64,000 nt of DNA from UMGS1696 sp964621165 (GCA_964621165.1 CAZULC010000002.1:1-64000); one strand, 5' to 3'. Counted from the stretch's first letter, positions 53,275-62,892 are shown. The notes: generated by a model not told the origin, from the sequence alone. Made by a program: numbers and translations.

Positions 53275-53410
53275 TAAGGTTCGAACCGCGCGTGAAATAT
53301 ATTGTTTTGCTTTGGTTTACAGTATAGCTTATTTCACGCTAAAGAATTCCTTGAAAAATGGAACCAACCATTTTTAATCGTCCATGGACGACCGGAATTC
53401 TTTCAAAGTT
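53275..53410 (+). repeat. Structured interspersed repeat family 2, copy 2
   Basis: Stem B is GCGTGAAATA (53290-53299) with TATTTCACGC (53330-53339). Stem A is AAAGAATTCC (53341-53350) with GGAATTCTTT (53394-53403), enclosing a hairpin AAAAATGG/CCATTTTT and a palindrome TCGTCCATGGACGA. It ends 26 nt before the ATG of the decayed HTH gene, matching copy 1 in orientation relative to the downstream gene. Confidence 0.75.
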
Positions 53411-53436
53411 ATCCATAAATATAACCGGAGGTGCAT

Positions 53437-54536
53437 ATGAACATATCCGAAACCATCACCAATCTGCGACGCAGCCACGGCTTCACTCAAGAGGACGTTG
53501 CCCGCGCGCTTGACGTTTCCATCGCCGCCGTATCAAAGTGAGAGTGCGGTAATTCCTTCCCGGACATCACGCTCCTACCGAAAATCGCCGCTCTCTTTGA
53601 CGTCTCCGTGGACTACCTTTTCGACTACTACCGCACAGCCGAACCTACCGTAAAGGAGCACATCTCACACGCCTACGAGATCTTCAGAAGCCGCCGTAAT
53701 CATGAAGCTGACGAATACATGACCGCCGTCCTCTCCCGCTACCCGGAAAACAACCTTGTGAAAATCGAGTCCGCCCGAATCGAGCGAATCCGCACCACCG
53801 GCTCAAACGAGACTCCTTTGGCAAGGAACTGCTCTCTCAGACGAAGGAAATTTTAAAGTCCGTGAATCTGAGCGAGCTGTCCAGGCGTGAGTGGAACTTA
53901 TACTGCACCATGCTGGCGGACGTGTACCGAATTATGAAGCGGTTTGACGAAGCCGAATCAGCCTTTGAGGTGGTCATGCCAACGGAAAAATCAACCCGGA
54001 GCAGCAGAAGTATTTCCTCGACCTCGAGCGGTGGAACGTCACGTCTGCCATTGCTGGGGTGCAGAAGCTGCTTTACCGTGCAGTAAACGGTATTTACATT
54101 ACAACAAGCTGGTACTGTTCCGCCTATACCGACGAGCCGGAGAAGGTTATCGAACAGAACAAATTTGTAATCCGCCTGCTGGAGTCCGTCACCGAGGGCA
54201 AGCGTCGCCATTTGACCGGGATTTATGCTATTCCTGCGAGTGCGTGAGCTGCATGTACGCAAAATGGGTGAGCGTGACAAATCCGTGGGGTATTTCACCC
54301 GTGCAATGGAGTACGCCGTGCGGTTTGACGAAGCCGAGGGGACGACCTACCGCAGTCTCACGCCATTTTTCATGCTGGACGAGACCGGACTTGACTTTTA
54401 TCCCCGCAGGGAGAGCAGTCTGGCTCAAATGACGGCGAACATTATCCGTGAATGCGGTCCTGAGCTGTGGGAATATTCCTTGATCCGTGACGACGAGCGG
54501 GTGAAGAAAAACATCGGCGGCTTGGCTGAAGAGTGA
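53437..54536 (+). pseudogene. XRE-family HTH regulator, broken
   Basis: The ATG at 53437 has a GGAGGTG site. The N-terminus is a helix-turn-helix like those of the neighbours (FTQEDVARALDVSIAAVSK), but the next codon, Trp in paralogues, is TGA (53539-53541). The frame then continues to about 53815, shifts (LSRREWNLYCTMLADVYRIM), shifts again near 53980 (LLYRAVNGIYITTSWYCSAY) and again near 54200. It ends MGERDKSVGYFTRAMEYAVR to a stop at 54536. Four or more lesions make it a pseudogene of the HTH-TPR type. Confidence 0.85.
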
Positions 54537-54593
54537 TTTACGTCAAAATAAGTCAAAATAATAAGATAATTTCTGAAAAATTTACAAATTCAC

Positions 54594-54622
54594 TTGATAT
54601 ATATCCTCAATTATGATACAAT
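54594..54622 (+). promoter_or_regulatory. Promoter of paaK
   Basis: TTGATA (54594-54599), a 17-bp spacer and TACAAT (54617-54622), about 42 bp before the ATG. Confidence 0.6.
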
Positions 54623-54663
54623 TACATTAACGAAAATATATTGCGTCATGAAAGGATATACAA

Positions 54664-55971
54664 ATGCACAGATACTACCAGCCGGAAATCGAAACCGCGT
54701 CCAGGGAAAAGATTCTCGAGATACAGAACGAAAAAATCGTCAGGCAGGTTCGCCGTGTGTACGACAACGTAGCCTACTACCGCAGACTCATGGACGAAAA
54801 GGGAGTTAAGCCCGAGGACATCAAGAGCGTTGACGACATAAAGAAGCTCCCATTCCTCACAAAAGACGATTTGCGCGAGGCTTATCCCTACGGACTTTTA
54901 GGCACGGACCTCAAAAACTGCGTGAGAATCCAGTCCACCTCGGGAACCACGGGCAAGCGTGTTGTGGCGTTCTACACTCAGGGCGACATTGACATATGGG
55001 AGGACTGCTGTGCGAGAGCTATCGTTGCCGCGGGCGGAACAAATGAGGACGTTTGTCAGGTCTGCTACGGCTACGGCTTGTTCACAGGCGGCCCCGGACT
55101 CAACGGCGGCTCCCACAAGGTAGGCTGTCTCACGCTTCCCATGTCGTCGGGCAACACCGAGCGTCAGATTCAGTTCATGATGGACCTCGGCTCTACAATC
55201 CTCTGCTGTACGCCATCTTATGCCGCCTACATCGGCGAATCCTTAGCCGACATGGGTTACAAGCCCGAGGACAACAAGCTTAAGGCCGGTATTTTCGGTG
55301 CGGAACCGTGGACTGAGGAAATGCGCCGCAGCATCGAGAAGAGTCTTGGAATCAAGGCATACGATATTTACGGCCTGACGGAAATCAGCGGCCCCGGTGT
55401 GTCCTTCGAGTGCGAGGAGCAGACAGGCATGCACATAAACGAAGACCACTTCTACGCTGAAATCATCGACCCTGACACCGGCGAGGTTCTTCCCGAAGGC
55501 GAAAAGGGCGAGCTTGTATTCACGTCCCTTGACAAGGAGGCCTTCCCCCTGCTGAGATACAGAACCCGCGACATCTGCGTGCTGACCCGCGAAAAATGCT
55601 CCTGCGGACGTACTCACGTGAAGATGAGCAAGCCCATGGGCAGAAGCGACGACATGCTGATTATCCGCGGCGTAAACGTGTTCCCGAGTCAGATTGAAAC
55701 GGTTCTCCTCAATGAAGGATATACCCCTAACTACCGTATCGAGGTCGACAGAGTAAACAACAGCGACACTATCGACATTTACGTTGAGATTTCCCACGAG
55801 CAGTTCTCCGACAAGGTCAGCGACACACAGGCCCGGGAGAGAAAGCTGGAGTCCGCTATGCGCACCATGCTTGGAATCGGTCCGAAGGTGCATCTTGTTC
55901 CGCCCAAGTCCGTTACGAGAAGCGAAGGCAAGGCTGTGCGCGTTATAGACCACCGCAAGCTCCACGATTAA
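54664..55971 (+). CDS. paaK: Phenylacetate-CoA ligase
   Basis: 435 residues, the usual length. The AMP-binding P-loop is STSGTTGKRVVAFYTQ. YGLTEISGPGVSFEC is the A5-type motif, LRYRTRDICVL the A8 hinge region, and KMSKPMGRSDDMLIIRGVNV the C-terminal domain junction. It converts phenylacetate (or a related aryl acid such as indoleacetate) with ATP and CoA to the aryl-CoA. In gut anaerobes it is often next to indolepyruvate oxidoreductase genes (iorAB), which are not in this window. There is an AAAGGA site and a terminator downstream. Confidence 0.92.
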   Translation: MHRYYQPEIETASREKILEIQNEKIVRQVRRVYDNVAYYRRLMDEKGVKPEDIKSVDDIKKLPFLTKDDLREAYPYGLLGTDLKNCVRIQSTSGTTGKRVVAFYTQGDIDIWEDCCARAIVAAGGTNEDVCQVCYGYGLFTGGPGLNGGSHKVGCLTLPMSSGNTERQIQFMMDLGSTILCCTPSYAAYIGESLADMGYKPEDNKLKAGIFGAEPWTEEMRRSIEKSLGIKAYDIYGLTEISGPGVSFECEEQTGMHINEDHFYAEIIDPDTGEVLPEGEKGELVFTSLDKEAFPLLRYRTRDICVLTREKCSCGRTHVKMSKPMGRSDDMLIIRGVNVFPSQIETVLLNEGYTPNYRIEVDRVNNSDTIDIYVEISHEQFSDKVSDTQARERKLESAMRTMLGIGPKVHLVPPKSVTRSEGKAVRVIDHRKLHD

Positions 55972-55990
55972 GGTAAACGAAAACTGACAG

Positions 55991-56042
55991 TAAAGCTGAG
56001 AGAAGGGCAGAACGGCTGATTTAACCCATCTTTCAGCTTTTT
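55991..56042 (+). terminator. Terminator of paaK
   Basis: AAAGCTGA and TCAGCTTTTT pair around a loop of about 30 nt. Confidence 0.6.
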
Positions 56043-56067
56043 CTGATTCACGGAAGGTGTGATTAAT

Positions 56068-57210
56068 ATGATATATCTGGACAACGCCGCCACCACACGT
56101 ATTGACCCAAAGGCCCTCGAAAAAATGATGCCGTTTCTGGGTGAGGATTACGGCAATCCGTCCGGACTGTACGGCTTTTCAAACAGAGCAAGGGCGGCTG
56201 TGGAGGAATCCCGTAAAATCATCGCCGGCTGCATTGGCGCGGAGCCTGACGAAATTTACTTTACCTGCGGCGGAAGTGAGAGCGACAGCTGGGCGGTGAA
56301 GTCGGCGGCTATGTATTTGCTCTGTCAGGCTGGGAATGACAATGCGGGACGGGCGAAGATTCTCACTTCAAGCGTAGAACACCACGCGGTTCTCAATGCG
56401 GTGTCACAGTCGCGGGAGCTTGGGTGCGGCGTTGATTATCTTTCAGTTGACGGGCGGGGGATTGTGACGCCTGAGGAGATGAAAAAGCACGGCGGGTATA
56501 GTTTTGTCTCGGTGATGACCGCCAACAATGAGCTTGGGGTGATCGAGCCCATACGGGAGCTGTGCAGTATTGCTCACGAAAACGGCGCGGTATTCCACAC
56601 GGACGCGGTTCAGGCGGTTGGACATATTCCGACGGATGTAAAGGATTCCGGAGTTGATATGCTGTCCGCATCGGCTCACAAATTCAACGGACCAAAAGGA
56701 GTGGGATTCCTCTACGTACGTCGCGGGATTCGTCTGAGTCCACTCATAAGCGGCGGCGGTCAGGAGCGGGGAATCCGTGGGGGAACGGAAAACGTTGCGG
56801 GAATTGTTGGCATGGCTGAGGCTCTGCGGATTAACGTTGAATCAATGGAGGAAAACGCCCGGAACCTGCGTGAGATGGAAGAGGTGTTCCTGACTTCACT
56901 CCGGCGGCAGGAGCTTGACTTTATCGTAAACGGGGACGAGCGGACGAACGAAATCCCGGGGAACGTGAGCGTGTCATTCCGGGAAGCCGAGGGGGAGATG
57001 CTATTATACCGGCTTGACCTCATGGGAATCTGCGTCTCAACCGGTTCAGCCTGCGACAGCCGGAACACGGAGCTTTCCCATGTGATTCGCGCGGCCGGAG
57101 TGGACAAAAGTTACGCCTACGGTACGATTCGGGTGAGCTTCGGAAAGTACAACACGGTTGAAGAAGCCGAAAAAACCGCCTTTGCTGTCGGGAAAATCCT
57201 GAAAAGGTGA
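56068..57210 (+). CDS. Cysteine desulfurase (NifS/IscS family)
   Basis: 380 residues from the ATG at 56068. A GTG three codons earlier is too close to the GGAAGG site. YLDNAATT opens the fold, SVEHHAVLN has the catalytic His, the PLP lysine is Lys205 in SAHKFNGPKG, and the persulfide cysteine is Cys329 in STGSACDSR. It frees sulfur from cysteine for iron-sulfur clusters or tRNA thiolation. No iscU/sufU gene is adjacent. Given mnmA at 20 kb, it is a candidate sulfur donor for that enzyme, but this is inference. Confidence 0.93.
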   Translation: MIYLDNAATTRIDPKALEKMMPFLGEDYGNPSGLYGFSNRARAAVEESRKIIAGCIGAEPDEIYFTCGGSESDSWAVKSAAMYLLCQAGNDNAGRAKILTSSVEHHAVLNAVSQSRELGCGVDYLSVDGRGIVTPEEMKKHGGYSFVSVMTANNELGVIEPIRELCSIAHENGAVFHTDAVQAVGHIPTDVKDSGVDMLSASAHKFNGPKGVGFLYVRRGIRLSPLISGGGQERGIRGGTENVAGIVGMAEALRINVESMEENARNLREMEEVFLTSLRRQELDFIVNGDERTNEIPGNVSVSFREAEGEMLLYRLDLMGICVSTGSACDSRNTELSHVIRAAGVDKSYAYGTIRVSFGKYNTVEEAEKTAFAVGKILKR

Positions 57211-57301
57211 GCTTTTTCGACAGAAGACGGTGGCGTTTTCAAGTTTTCAATAATAAACGCGGTTTGATTTGCCTTCTTTTTTGCGGATAAACAGCCGCTT
57301 T

Positions 57302-58021
57302 TTATATCTCCACGTCGGCGATAATGGGGCGGTGGTCGCTTGCTTCAACTGCTGGGATATCGGCGAAGATTATGTGGACATTTTTTGATGTGAAAATATA
57401 ATCGATTTTCTCCGTCGGGTTGTCGGACGGGAAGCTGAGTTTTTCGTCAGTGAATGGGGAAGTGGAGTTCAGGATGTCGTAAAGCGGAGACAGAAGCGGG
57501 TCGGATGGGGTCATGTTGAAGTCGCCCATGAGCGCAAAGGGAAGAGACTCGTCACGCGTCAGTGTAAGTGCAGTGGAAGCGGCGTGTTCAAGCTCAGCCC
57601 GGGACAGTCCGAAGTGGGACGCATACACCGCAAACCGTCCATTGGAAAGTTCAATCTCGGCGCGTAGTACGGTGCGGGACTCAACGTGATTATCCCGCGG
57701 AATTGGGTCGGGAATTCGGTTTACGGATGCGGAGACGATGGGACGTTTGGAGAGAACAGCGTTGCCGTATGGGTTGACTCCATCTACATAAATAGAACGT
57801 CCGAAGTAAGCGTGATATCCGAGAGACGCGCCGAGAAATTCAGCCTGAGCCGTGTAGTCTTCCCGCTCTCCCCGTCCCCGAACCTCGTTCAGCCCGACTA
57901 TATCGGGGTCAAGTGAGCGTATAACCTCTGCAATCTGATTCAGATTTATGCCGGTTTTGTTTTTGTAGTCGTTTCCGTGCTGGATATTGTATGACATGAG
58001 CCGTATTTTTGTCCTGTTCAT
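57302..58021 (-). CDS. Endonuclease/exonuclease/phosphatase (EEP) family protein
   Basis: 239 residues with a GAGG site. Family motifs in order: LMSYNIQHG, DIVGLNEVRG (metal-binding Glu), YGNAVLSKRPI, MGDFNMTPSD and EASDHRPIIADVEI (catalytic Asp-His). The fold cuts phosphodiester or phosphomonoester bonds in nucleic acids, lipids or sugars; the substrate here is unknown. There is no signal peptide. It is co-directional with the AraC regulator upstream, 23 bp away, and may share its transcript. Confidence 0.88.
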   Translation of the reverse strand: MNRTKIRLMSYNIQHGNDYKNKTGINLNQIAEVIRSLDPDIVGLNEVRGRGEREDYTAQAEFLGASLGYHAYFGRSIYVDGVNPYGNAVLSKRPIVSASVNRIPDPIPRDNHVESRTVLRAEIELSNGRFAVYASHFGLSRAELEHAASTALTLTRDESLPFALMGDFNMTPSDPLLSPLYDILNSTSPFTDEKLSFPSDNPTEKIDYIFTSKNVHIIFADIPAVEASDHRPIIADVEI

Positions 58022-58044
58022 TTGTACAACCTCGTTGAAATAAT

Positions 58045-58863
58045 CTAATCCTCTGCGGGTGGAATTTTGTTCTTGCGGTAGTTCGTCGGAGACATGCCGT
58101 ATTTCTGGACGAACGCCTTTGTCATGACGATGCGGTCCTCGTAGCCCACGGTTTTCGCGATGTCCCCCACGGTCATTTCCGTTTCCGTGAGAAGCTGCTC
58201 GGCTTTTGTGAGCTTGTAGTCAATCAGGTACTGCCCCGGACTTTTGCTGACCCTCGTCTTGAACAGACGGAACAGGTATGAGTATTCCAGCCCTATGTAT
58301 GAGCATAAATCCTTTACCGTGATCCCACGGTAATAGTTGGAGTGGATGTACTCAAGACATTCTTCCACGTAGCGGTCGGCGTTTTTCGGCTGAAGCTCGA
58401 TTTTCTTCGCGCTGCTCTCCTGCATGAGTCCGAAGAGGGTGAAGAGTCTGCCGTAGATTCTGTAGTCGTTGTCCCCGGTGGCGCTTTCGAGAAAGTCCAT
58501 GAAGCAGCCCGCCACTTGCTCAGGCTTTTCCGTGCGGTAGACCGGGTCCTCAGACTCCAGCCCCAGCCGGCGTATGAACTGGACTGCCGCCTCGCCGGAG
58601 ATGTTGATCCACGCGTAGGTCCACGGGTCGAGACGGTCCGCCTCATACCAGCCGAGACTGCTCGAGATGAGAAAAGCGTTTCCGGAGGTGAGTGAGTAGG
58701 TTTTCCCGCCGGTTCTGAAAGTCCCTTTGCCTGAGATGACGTAGTGTATCAAAAACCTGTCGGGGAAGGCGATGGAGTAAGAATGAAGGCTCTCGCACTC
58801 CTGATAGCCTGCGGTGTTCAGCGACAGATTCCCGAGCCGGCGGGGCATATGAATGTTTTCCAT
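58045..58863 (-). CDS. AraC-family transcriptional regulator with cupin domain
   Basis: 272 residues with an AGGAG site. The N-terminal half is a cupin-like sensor (HYVISGKGTFRTGGKTYSLT). The C-terminal AraC domain has both helix-turn-helix units (ITVKDLCSYIGLEYSYLFRL; MTVGDIAKTVGYEDRIVMTK) and the YGMSPTNYRK end motif. Such regulators usually sense a sugar and activate glycan-use genes. The GH27 alpha-galactosidase 1.3 kb away is a possible target. Confidence 0.88.
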   Translation of the reverse strand: MENIHMPRRLGNLSLNTAGYQECESLHSYSIAFPDRFLIHYVISGKGTFRTGGKTYSLTSGNAFLISSSLGWYEADRLDPWTYAWINISGEAAVQFIRRLGLESEDPVYRTEKPEQVAGCFMDFLESATGDNDYRIYGRLFTLFGLMQESSAKKIELQPKNADRYVEECLEYIHSNYYRGITVKDLCSYIGLEYSYLFRLFKTRVSKSPGQYLIDYKLTKAEQLLTETEMTVGDIAKTVGYEDRIVMTKAFVQKYGMSPTNYRKNKIPPAED

Positions 58864-59028
58864 ATTTTATTCTCCTGAGAATATCATGTATGGGTATATT
58901 ATACAATATTTTGATACACAAATACAAGTATTTTATCTTTAAATTTTTGATTTTTAATGGTATTATATATATGAACGCAGGATGAAAATTTCCCGTCCCA
59001 CCGTGAAGAACCTTGTTTTGGAGAACTT

Positions 59029-59617
59029 ATGAAATTCGTGATTGTAGCCGCCGCCGTCATCCTCGCGCTTCTCGTCCTGATCTGGGGAAGATTTGCTGTG
59101 AAGCGTATCTCCATGGCGGGGAAGATAAAGAAGGCCTGCCGGGAATATGGATGCCGGATTCACGCCCGCTCACCCATGTGGATGTTCGGCTATCAGAGCG
59201 GGGAAAAGTGCGATTTTTACGTTGAAAGTGAGCATTACATATATTCGGTAAAGCTGTTCGGCGTTCTAGGAAAGAAGAATATTTTGGTTTTCTCAGGAGT
59301 CGGTCAGTATTTCTACCGTCAGGCTGCCGGAGCGAGACAGATGAGCGAACCCTCCGATAGCTGGATCCGGACGCTCAAGTCCTTCGACTTCAGGCATAAC
59401 TATCGGGACGAATGGGAGGAAAATCCTGCGGTGCGTGCTCTTGGTAAACCCGGTGGCGTATGAGATAAGGACCCGCAGTGAGTCGGCTCAGGGTAAGGAA
59501 GAGCTGATCAGCCCCGGTGCGACGGTGAACGGCATGGTGATTCACAAGCTGTCCAGCTTCACTGAGACACTTAACGAGCGGAACTTCGGAAAAGCGTCGT
59601 TTTTCAGTTCACTGTGA
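59029..59617 (+). pseudogene. Membrane-anchored protein of unknown function, probably frameshifted
   Basis: A GGAG site and ATG at 59029 open a 144-codon frame with an N-terminal membrane helix (VIVAAAVILALLVLIWGRFA) and a basic domain (KIKKACREYGCRIH). It ends in an atypical tail at 59463. The next frame, overlapping from about 59430, continues plausibly (LLVNPVAYEIRTRSESAQG to FFSSL, stop 59617), so a 1-nt shift near 59430 is likely. I do not recognise the family. Without the shift the first ORF could be a complete small protein. Confidence 0.5.
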
Positions 59618-59626
59618 CAGGGGTGC

Positions 59627-60119
59627 ATGATGGACATTAAAGTTGAGCCGATTTCAGTGGAGCAGAAGCCGATGCTTTCACAGATGATGGAGCTGTTTCT
59701 GTACGAATTTTCCGAGTTTTCAGGAGACGACATCAGCGAATACGGATACTACGGTTAAGCCCACATCGACGACTACTGGAACGAGGACGGGAAACATCCG
59801 TTTTTCATCCGTGTCGGGGGAAAGTTCGCCGGACTGGTGCTGGTGAGAAGCTGCGCCGAATACGCTGACATTGCCCGCCCCACACAATTTCGAGGAGTTT
59901 TTCGTCATGAAGAAATACCGCAAAAAAGGCGTTGGGAAGTGCGCGGCGGAGATGATTTTCGACCGTTTCCTCGGCGGCTGGGATATTTCCACATGGGAAA
60001 ACAACGCCCCGGCGAGATTGTTCTGGAAAAAAGTGGTTGAGGACTACACAGGCGGGAAGTATTCGAAGTTTTCGTCAGCTGAGCGCGAGGTTGTCGGCTT
60101 CACTTTCTACAATATATAA
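59627..60119 (+). pseudogene. GNAT acetyltransferase, broken
   Basis: From the ATG at 59627 the frame gives KVEPISVEQKPMLSQMMELF, typical of GNAT N-termini, and stops at TAA near 59757. It continues with HIDDYWNEDGKHPFFIRVGG, then shifts near 59885 to EEFFVMKKYRKKGVGKCAAE. This carries the acetyl-CoA loop (R/K-x-x-G-x-G), and the gene ends normally at 60119. One nonsense and one frameshift lesion are needed to explain it. It is the second decayed GNAT gene within 3 kb. Confidence 0.78.
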
Positions 60120-60198
60120 TTAAAAAAACACCAACAGGCAGAACATCTGCATGATAATACAAAAAACAAAATTTTATAATACGCAAAGGAGTATAACT

Positions 60199-61332
60199 AT
60201 GCTTGCTTACAAACCGCCGATGGGCTGGAACTCATGGAACACTTTCGCTTCCAACATCAACGAAAAGCTCATTATGGAAATGGCTGACGTTATCGCCGAG
60301 GGTGGCTACAAGGACGCCGGATACAAGTACGTCATTATCGACGACTGCTGGTCACTCAGAGAACGCGACAAGAACGGAAAACTCGTGGCAAATCCTGAGC
60401 TGTTCCCCCACGGACTAAAGTACCTCTCAGATTATATTCACTCAAAGGGACTTCTCTTCGGCATGTATTCCTGCGCCGGAATCTTGACCTGTGCCGGATA
60501 TCCCTCCAGCTACGGCCACGAGTACGAGGACGCACGTCAGTTTGCCGAATGGGGTGTGGACTACCTCAAGTACGACTTCTGCAACTTCCCCTCCTCCGGC
60601 AACTGCAAGAACGCCTACCTCACAATGTCACAGGCTCTCCGTGCAAGCGGACGTGAGATTATGTTCGCGGCATGCAACTGGGGCGTGGAAAATCCCTCTC
60701 AGTGGATGCGTTCCCGCGGCGCACATACCTACCGTTCAACCGGCGACATCTTTGACTCACCCAAGTCCTACAAGGATATCTTTGAGAGCCAGACCCACAA
60801 CATCGAAAACAACGCTCCCGGGTGCTACAACGACATGGATATGCTCATAACCGGCATGCACGGCAACGGTAATGTAGGCGTCTCCGGCTGCTCCAATGAT
60901 GAATACCTCGAGCATTTCGCTATGTGGGCGTTCATGTCCTCCCCGCTGATTATCGGCGCTGACCTCCGCAACATTGACGAAGAAAACAAGAAAATCCTCC
61001 TCAACAAGAACCTTATCGCCATCAACCAGGATGACGACGCACGTCCCGCGTTCTGTCTCGACGACGGCAAGAGAGGCACATACCGCTTTCTCAAGCTTCT
61101 GTCCGGAAACAGATTCGCGCTTGGTCTCTTCAACGTAAGAGAGTACAACGAACATAGCGAATGGGTTCACGTCAGCTTCGACGACCTCGGCGTACATTCC
61201 GTGGCTCACAAGGCCATCAGATTCAAGGACGCCGTAACTGACGAGGAAGTGGGAACCTACAGAGACGGCCACACCTTCGTGGTTCAGAACGGCACATGCA
61301 AGGTCCTCATCGGCGAAATCGTAGACCTCTGA
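60199..61332 (+). CDS. Alpha-galactosidase (GH27)
   Basis: The ATG at 60199 follows a GGAG site; 377 residues without a signal peptide, so it is cytoplasmic. PPMGWNSWNTFASNINEK and YVIIDDCW are GH27 hallmarks. The nucleophile is Asp126 in YLKYDFCN, and the acid/base is probably Asp214 in NDMDML. The C-terminal beta-domain is present. It would remove terminal alpha-galactose (or N-acetylgalactosamine) from imported oligosaccharides such as galactomannan or raffinose fragments. It is followed after 3 bp by a zinc-ribbon micro-protein. Confidence 0.93.
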   Translation: MLAYKPPMGWNSWNTFASNINEKLIMEMADVIAEGGYKDAGYKYVIIDDCWSLRERDKNGKLVANPELFPHGLKYLSDYIHSKGLLFGMYSCAGILTCAGYPSSYGHEYEDARQFAEWGVDYLKYDFCNFPSSGNCKNAYLTMSQALRASGREIMFAACNWGVENPSQWMRSRGAHTYRSTGDIFDSPKSYKDIFESQTHNIENNAPGCYNDMDMLITGMHGNGNVGVSGCSNDEYLEHFAMWAFMSSPLIIGADLRNIDEENKKILLNKNLIAINQDDDARPAFCLDDGKRGTYRFLKLLSGNRFALGLFNVREYNEHSEWVHVSFDDLGVHSVAHKAIRFKDAVTDEEVGTYRDGHTFVVQNGTCKVLIGEIVDL

Positions 61333-61335
61333 TAG

Positions 61336-61548
61336 ATGATTACCTGCAAAACCTGCGGCAGGGAGCTGACCCGGGACGAAATCGGACTTTACAAAAAGCT
61401 CTTCAACCGCGCGGCGACTGAGTTTTCCTGCATAGACTGCACCGCTGAATACCTGGGAGTCACAACTGACATTTTGAGAAAGAAAATCGAGGACTTCAAA
61501 AAATGGGGCTGCACCCTGTTCTCAGCGGACGACGGCAAAACCGAATAA
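61336..61548 (+). CDS. Small zinc-ribbon protein
   Basis: 70 residues beginning 3 bp after the alpha-galactosidase stop, so co-transcribed and probably coupled. CKTCGRELTRDE and FSCIDCTAEYLGVTTD give two CxxC pairs, likely binding zinc. The C-terminal helix is basic (LRKKIEDFKKW). Similar orphan micro-proteins occur in Clostridia; the function is unknown. Confidence 0.8.
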   Translation: MITCKTCGRELTRDEIGLYKKLFNRAATEFSCIDCTAEYLGVTTDILRKKIEDFKKWGCTLFSADDGKTE

Positions 61549-61600
61549 AAAACTCCTGTGTCGGCTTTTGTAAAATAAAGCTTCCACGGGAGTTTTTGTG
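61548..61600 (+). terminator. Strong terminator after the alpha-galactosidase operon
   Basis: AAAAACTCCTGTG (61548-61560) and CACGGGAGTTTTT (61585-61597) form a 13-bp stem with one G-U pair, ending in T residues. The symmetry suits termination from both sides. Confidence 0.8.
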
Positions 61601-61689
61601 TTGTTTTCGTGTGGGTTATACGCAGATTTACTCGGAATTGGGCGTTTTTGGCTTAAATTCACCCGCTTTTGGTAAAATTTCACGCGCTA

Positions 61690-62235
61690 TCAGCCTAAAT
61701 CGCACTCCATCTGGCAGTCGCAGGGTTCTTTTTCGGCGTGGTATCTGCTGTATTCCTCGGCTTCGGTGCAGCCCACCCGTGCATAAAACGCCTTCTTTCC
61801 ACGGCTGATTGAGCGTAAATGTAGAGCTTGCCGGCTCCTTTGGATTTTACGAATTCCTTTGAGCGGGAGAAAAGCTCATATCCGATTCCACGGCGTTGAA
61901 AGTCCTCCGAGACGTGAATGTTCGTCAGGCCAGCGTAGTTGTGTTTTGAGCCAATCAGCTCTCCTGCGACGGATGCGAATCTCTTGAGGACGGGCTTTCC
62001 TTCATTCAAAACGAACGCACCGATAACAATTCCGCCGGTGGATTAGATGTCCCGCAGCTCGGCTATAAGTACGCGGTAGTCTTCCTCGCTCCAGTCGTCG
62101 ACGAAAGCTATATCCCGTGGAACGAATTTTCCGTCGATTTTGTGCAGGCATCGGGTCACGGTCTGGTGACGGATGAAGTTTGAGAACAGCTCCCGGTTGA
62201 TGTCTCCTGATTCAAGAGTCTTGTATATTATTTCT
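61690..62235 (-). pseudogene. GNAT acetyltransferase, broken
   Basis: On the minus strand, from about 62235, the frame reads IEIIYKTLESGDINRELFSN and RDIAFVDDWSEEDYRVLIAE. It meets TAA near 62045, then continues with the acetyltransferase core (GGIVIGAFVLNEGKP; NIHVSEDFQRRGIGYELFSR). It shifts near 61805 to RGKKAFYARVGCTEAEEYSR and stops at 61690. No ATG is found at the expected start; ATA stands there. Thus start, nonsense and frameshift lesions coexist. It lies directly downstream of the HAD gene. Confidence 0.75.
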
Positions 62236-62247
62236 ATAAAGCTATTG

Positions 62248-62892
62248 TTACATCTTCTTTATGATTCCGTACAGCTCGCCGGGTTTTTCCGCAATTCTGT
62301 CAGCCCCTGCGCCGGTCAGCTCGTCCCTTGAGCCAAAGCCCCACAAAACGCCCACGGATTTAAGTCCGCATTCACGCGCACCTTCGACGTCGTGGAGCCT
62401 GTCCCCAACCATAACGGCCTCGTATGGTGAAATTCCGTTTGACTCAAGCGTGTAGCGGATTACGTCAGCTTTTTTCACCCGCTTTTCGTCCATTGTGGCG
62501 CCGCAGACCATTTTGAAATATCCGTCAAGGGAAAAGTGCTCGATAATCATGCGAGCGAATTTCTCCGGCTTGGAAGTGGCGGTGAGCAGGGTATAACCGT
62601 GACTTTTCAGCTCATCAAGGGCTTCGGGGATTCCGGCGTAGACTTCGTTTTCGTAAATTCCGTCCACGGCGTAATATTCACGGTAGTACACGATTGCCGT
62701 TCTCGCTTCATCCTCGTTCATGCCAAGGTCGCAGAAGGAGTAGACAAGCGGCGGTCCGATATAGCGGTAGAGGGAGTCGCGTGGTGGAATCTCCCGTCCC
62801 ATGCGCGAGAGTGCATGCATGATGGAGTTTGTGATTCCAAGGGTGGAGTCAGTCAGGGTCCCGTCGAGGTCGAAGAGAATAAATTTTATCAT
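62248..62892 (-). CDS. HAD-family phosphatase (phosphoglycolate phosphatase-like)
   Basis: 214 residues with an AGGA site. Motif I FDLDGTLTDS supplies the nucleophile Asp8 and acid Asp10, motif II is LLTATSKPEKFA, and motif III/IV is KADVIRYTLESNGI ... AVMVGDRLHDVEGA. The four-helix cap between motifs I and II is of the phosphoglycolate phosphatase/PpaX class. The substrate is a small phosphate ester or pyrophosphate, not identifiable here. The decayed acetyltransferase follows on the same strand. Confidence 0.88.
   Translation of the reverse strand: MIKFILFDLDGTLTDSTLGITNSIMHALSRMGREIPPRDSLYRYIGPPLVYSFCDLGMNEDEARTAIVYYREYYAVDGIYENEVYAGIPEALDELKSHGYTLLTATSKPEKFARMIIEHFSLDGYFKMVCGATMDEKRVKKADVIRYTLESNGISPYEAVMVGDRLHDVEGARECGLKSVGVLWGFGSRDELTGAGADRIAEKPGELYGIIKKM

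Noticed and set aside
53539..53541. TGA read as tryptophan
   Set aside because: TGA stands at a Trp position in the decayed HTH gene, but intact genes such as those ending at 3307, 9363 and 61332 use TGA as a normal stop, so a changed code is unlikely.
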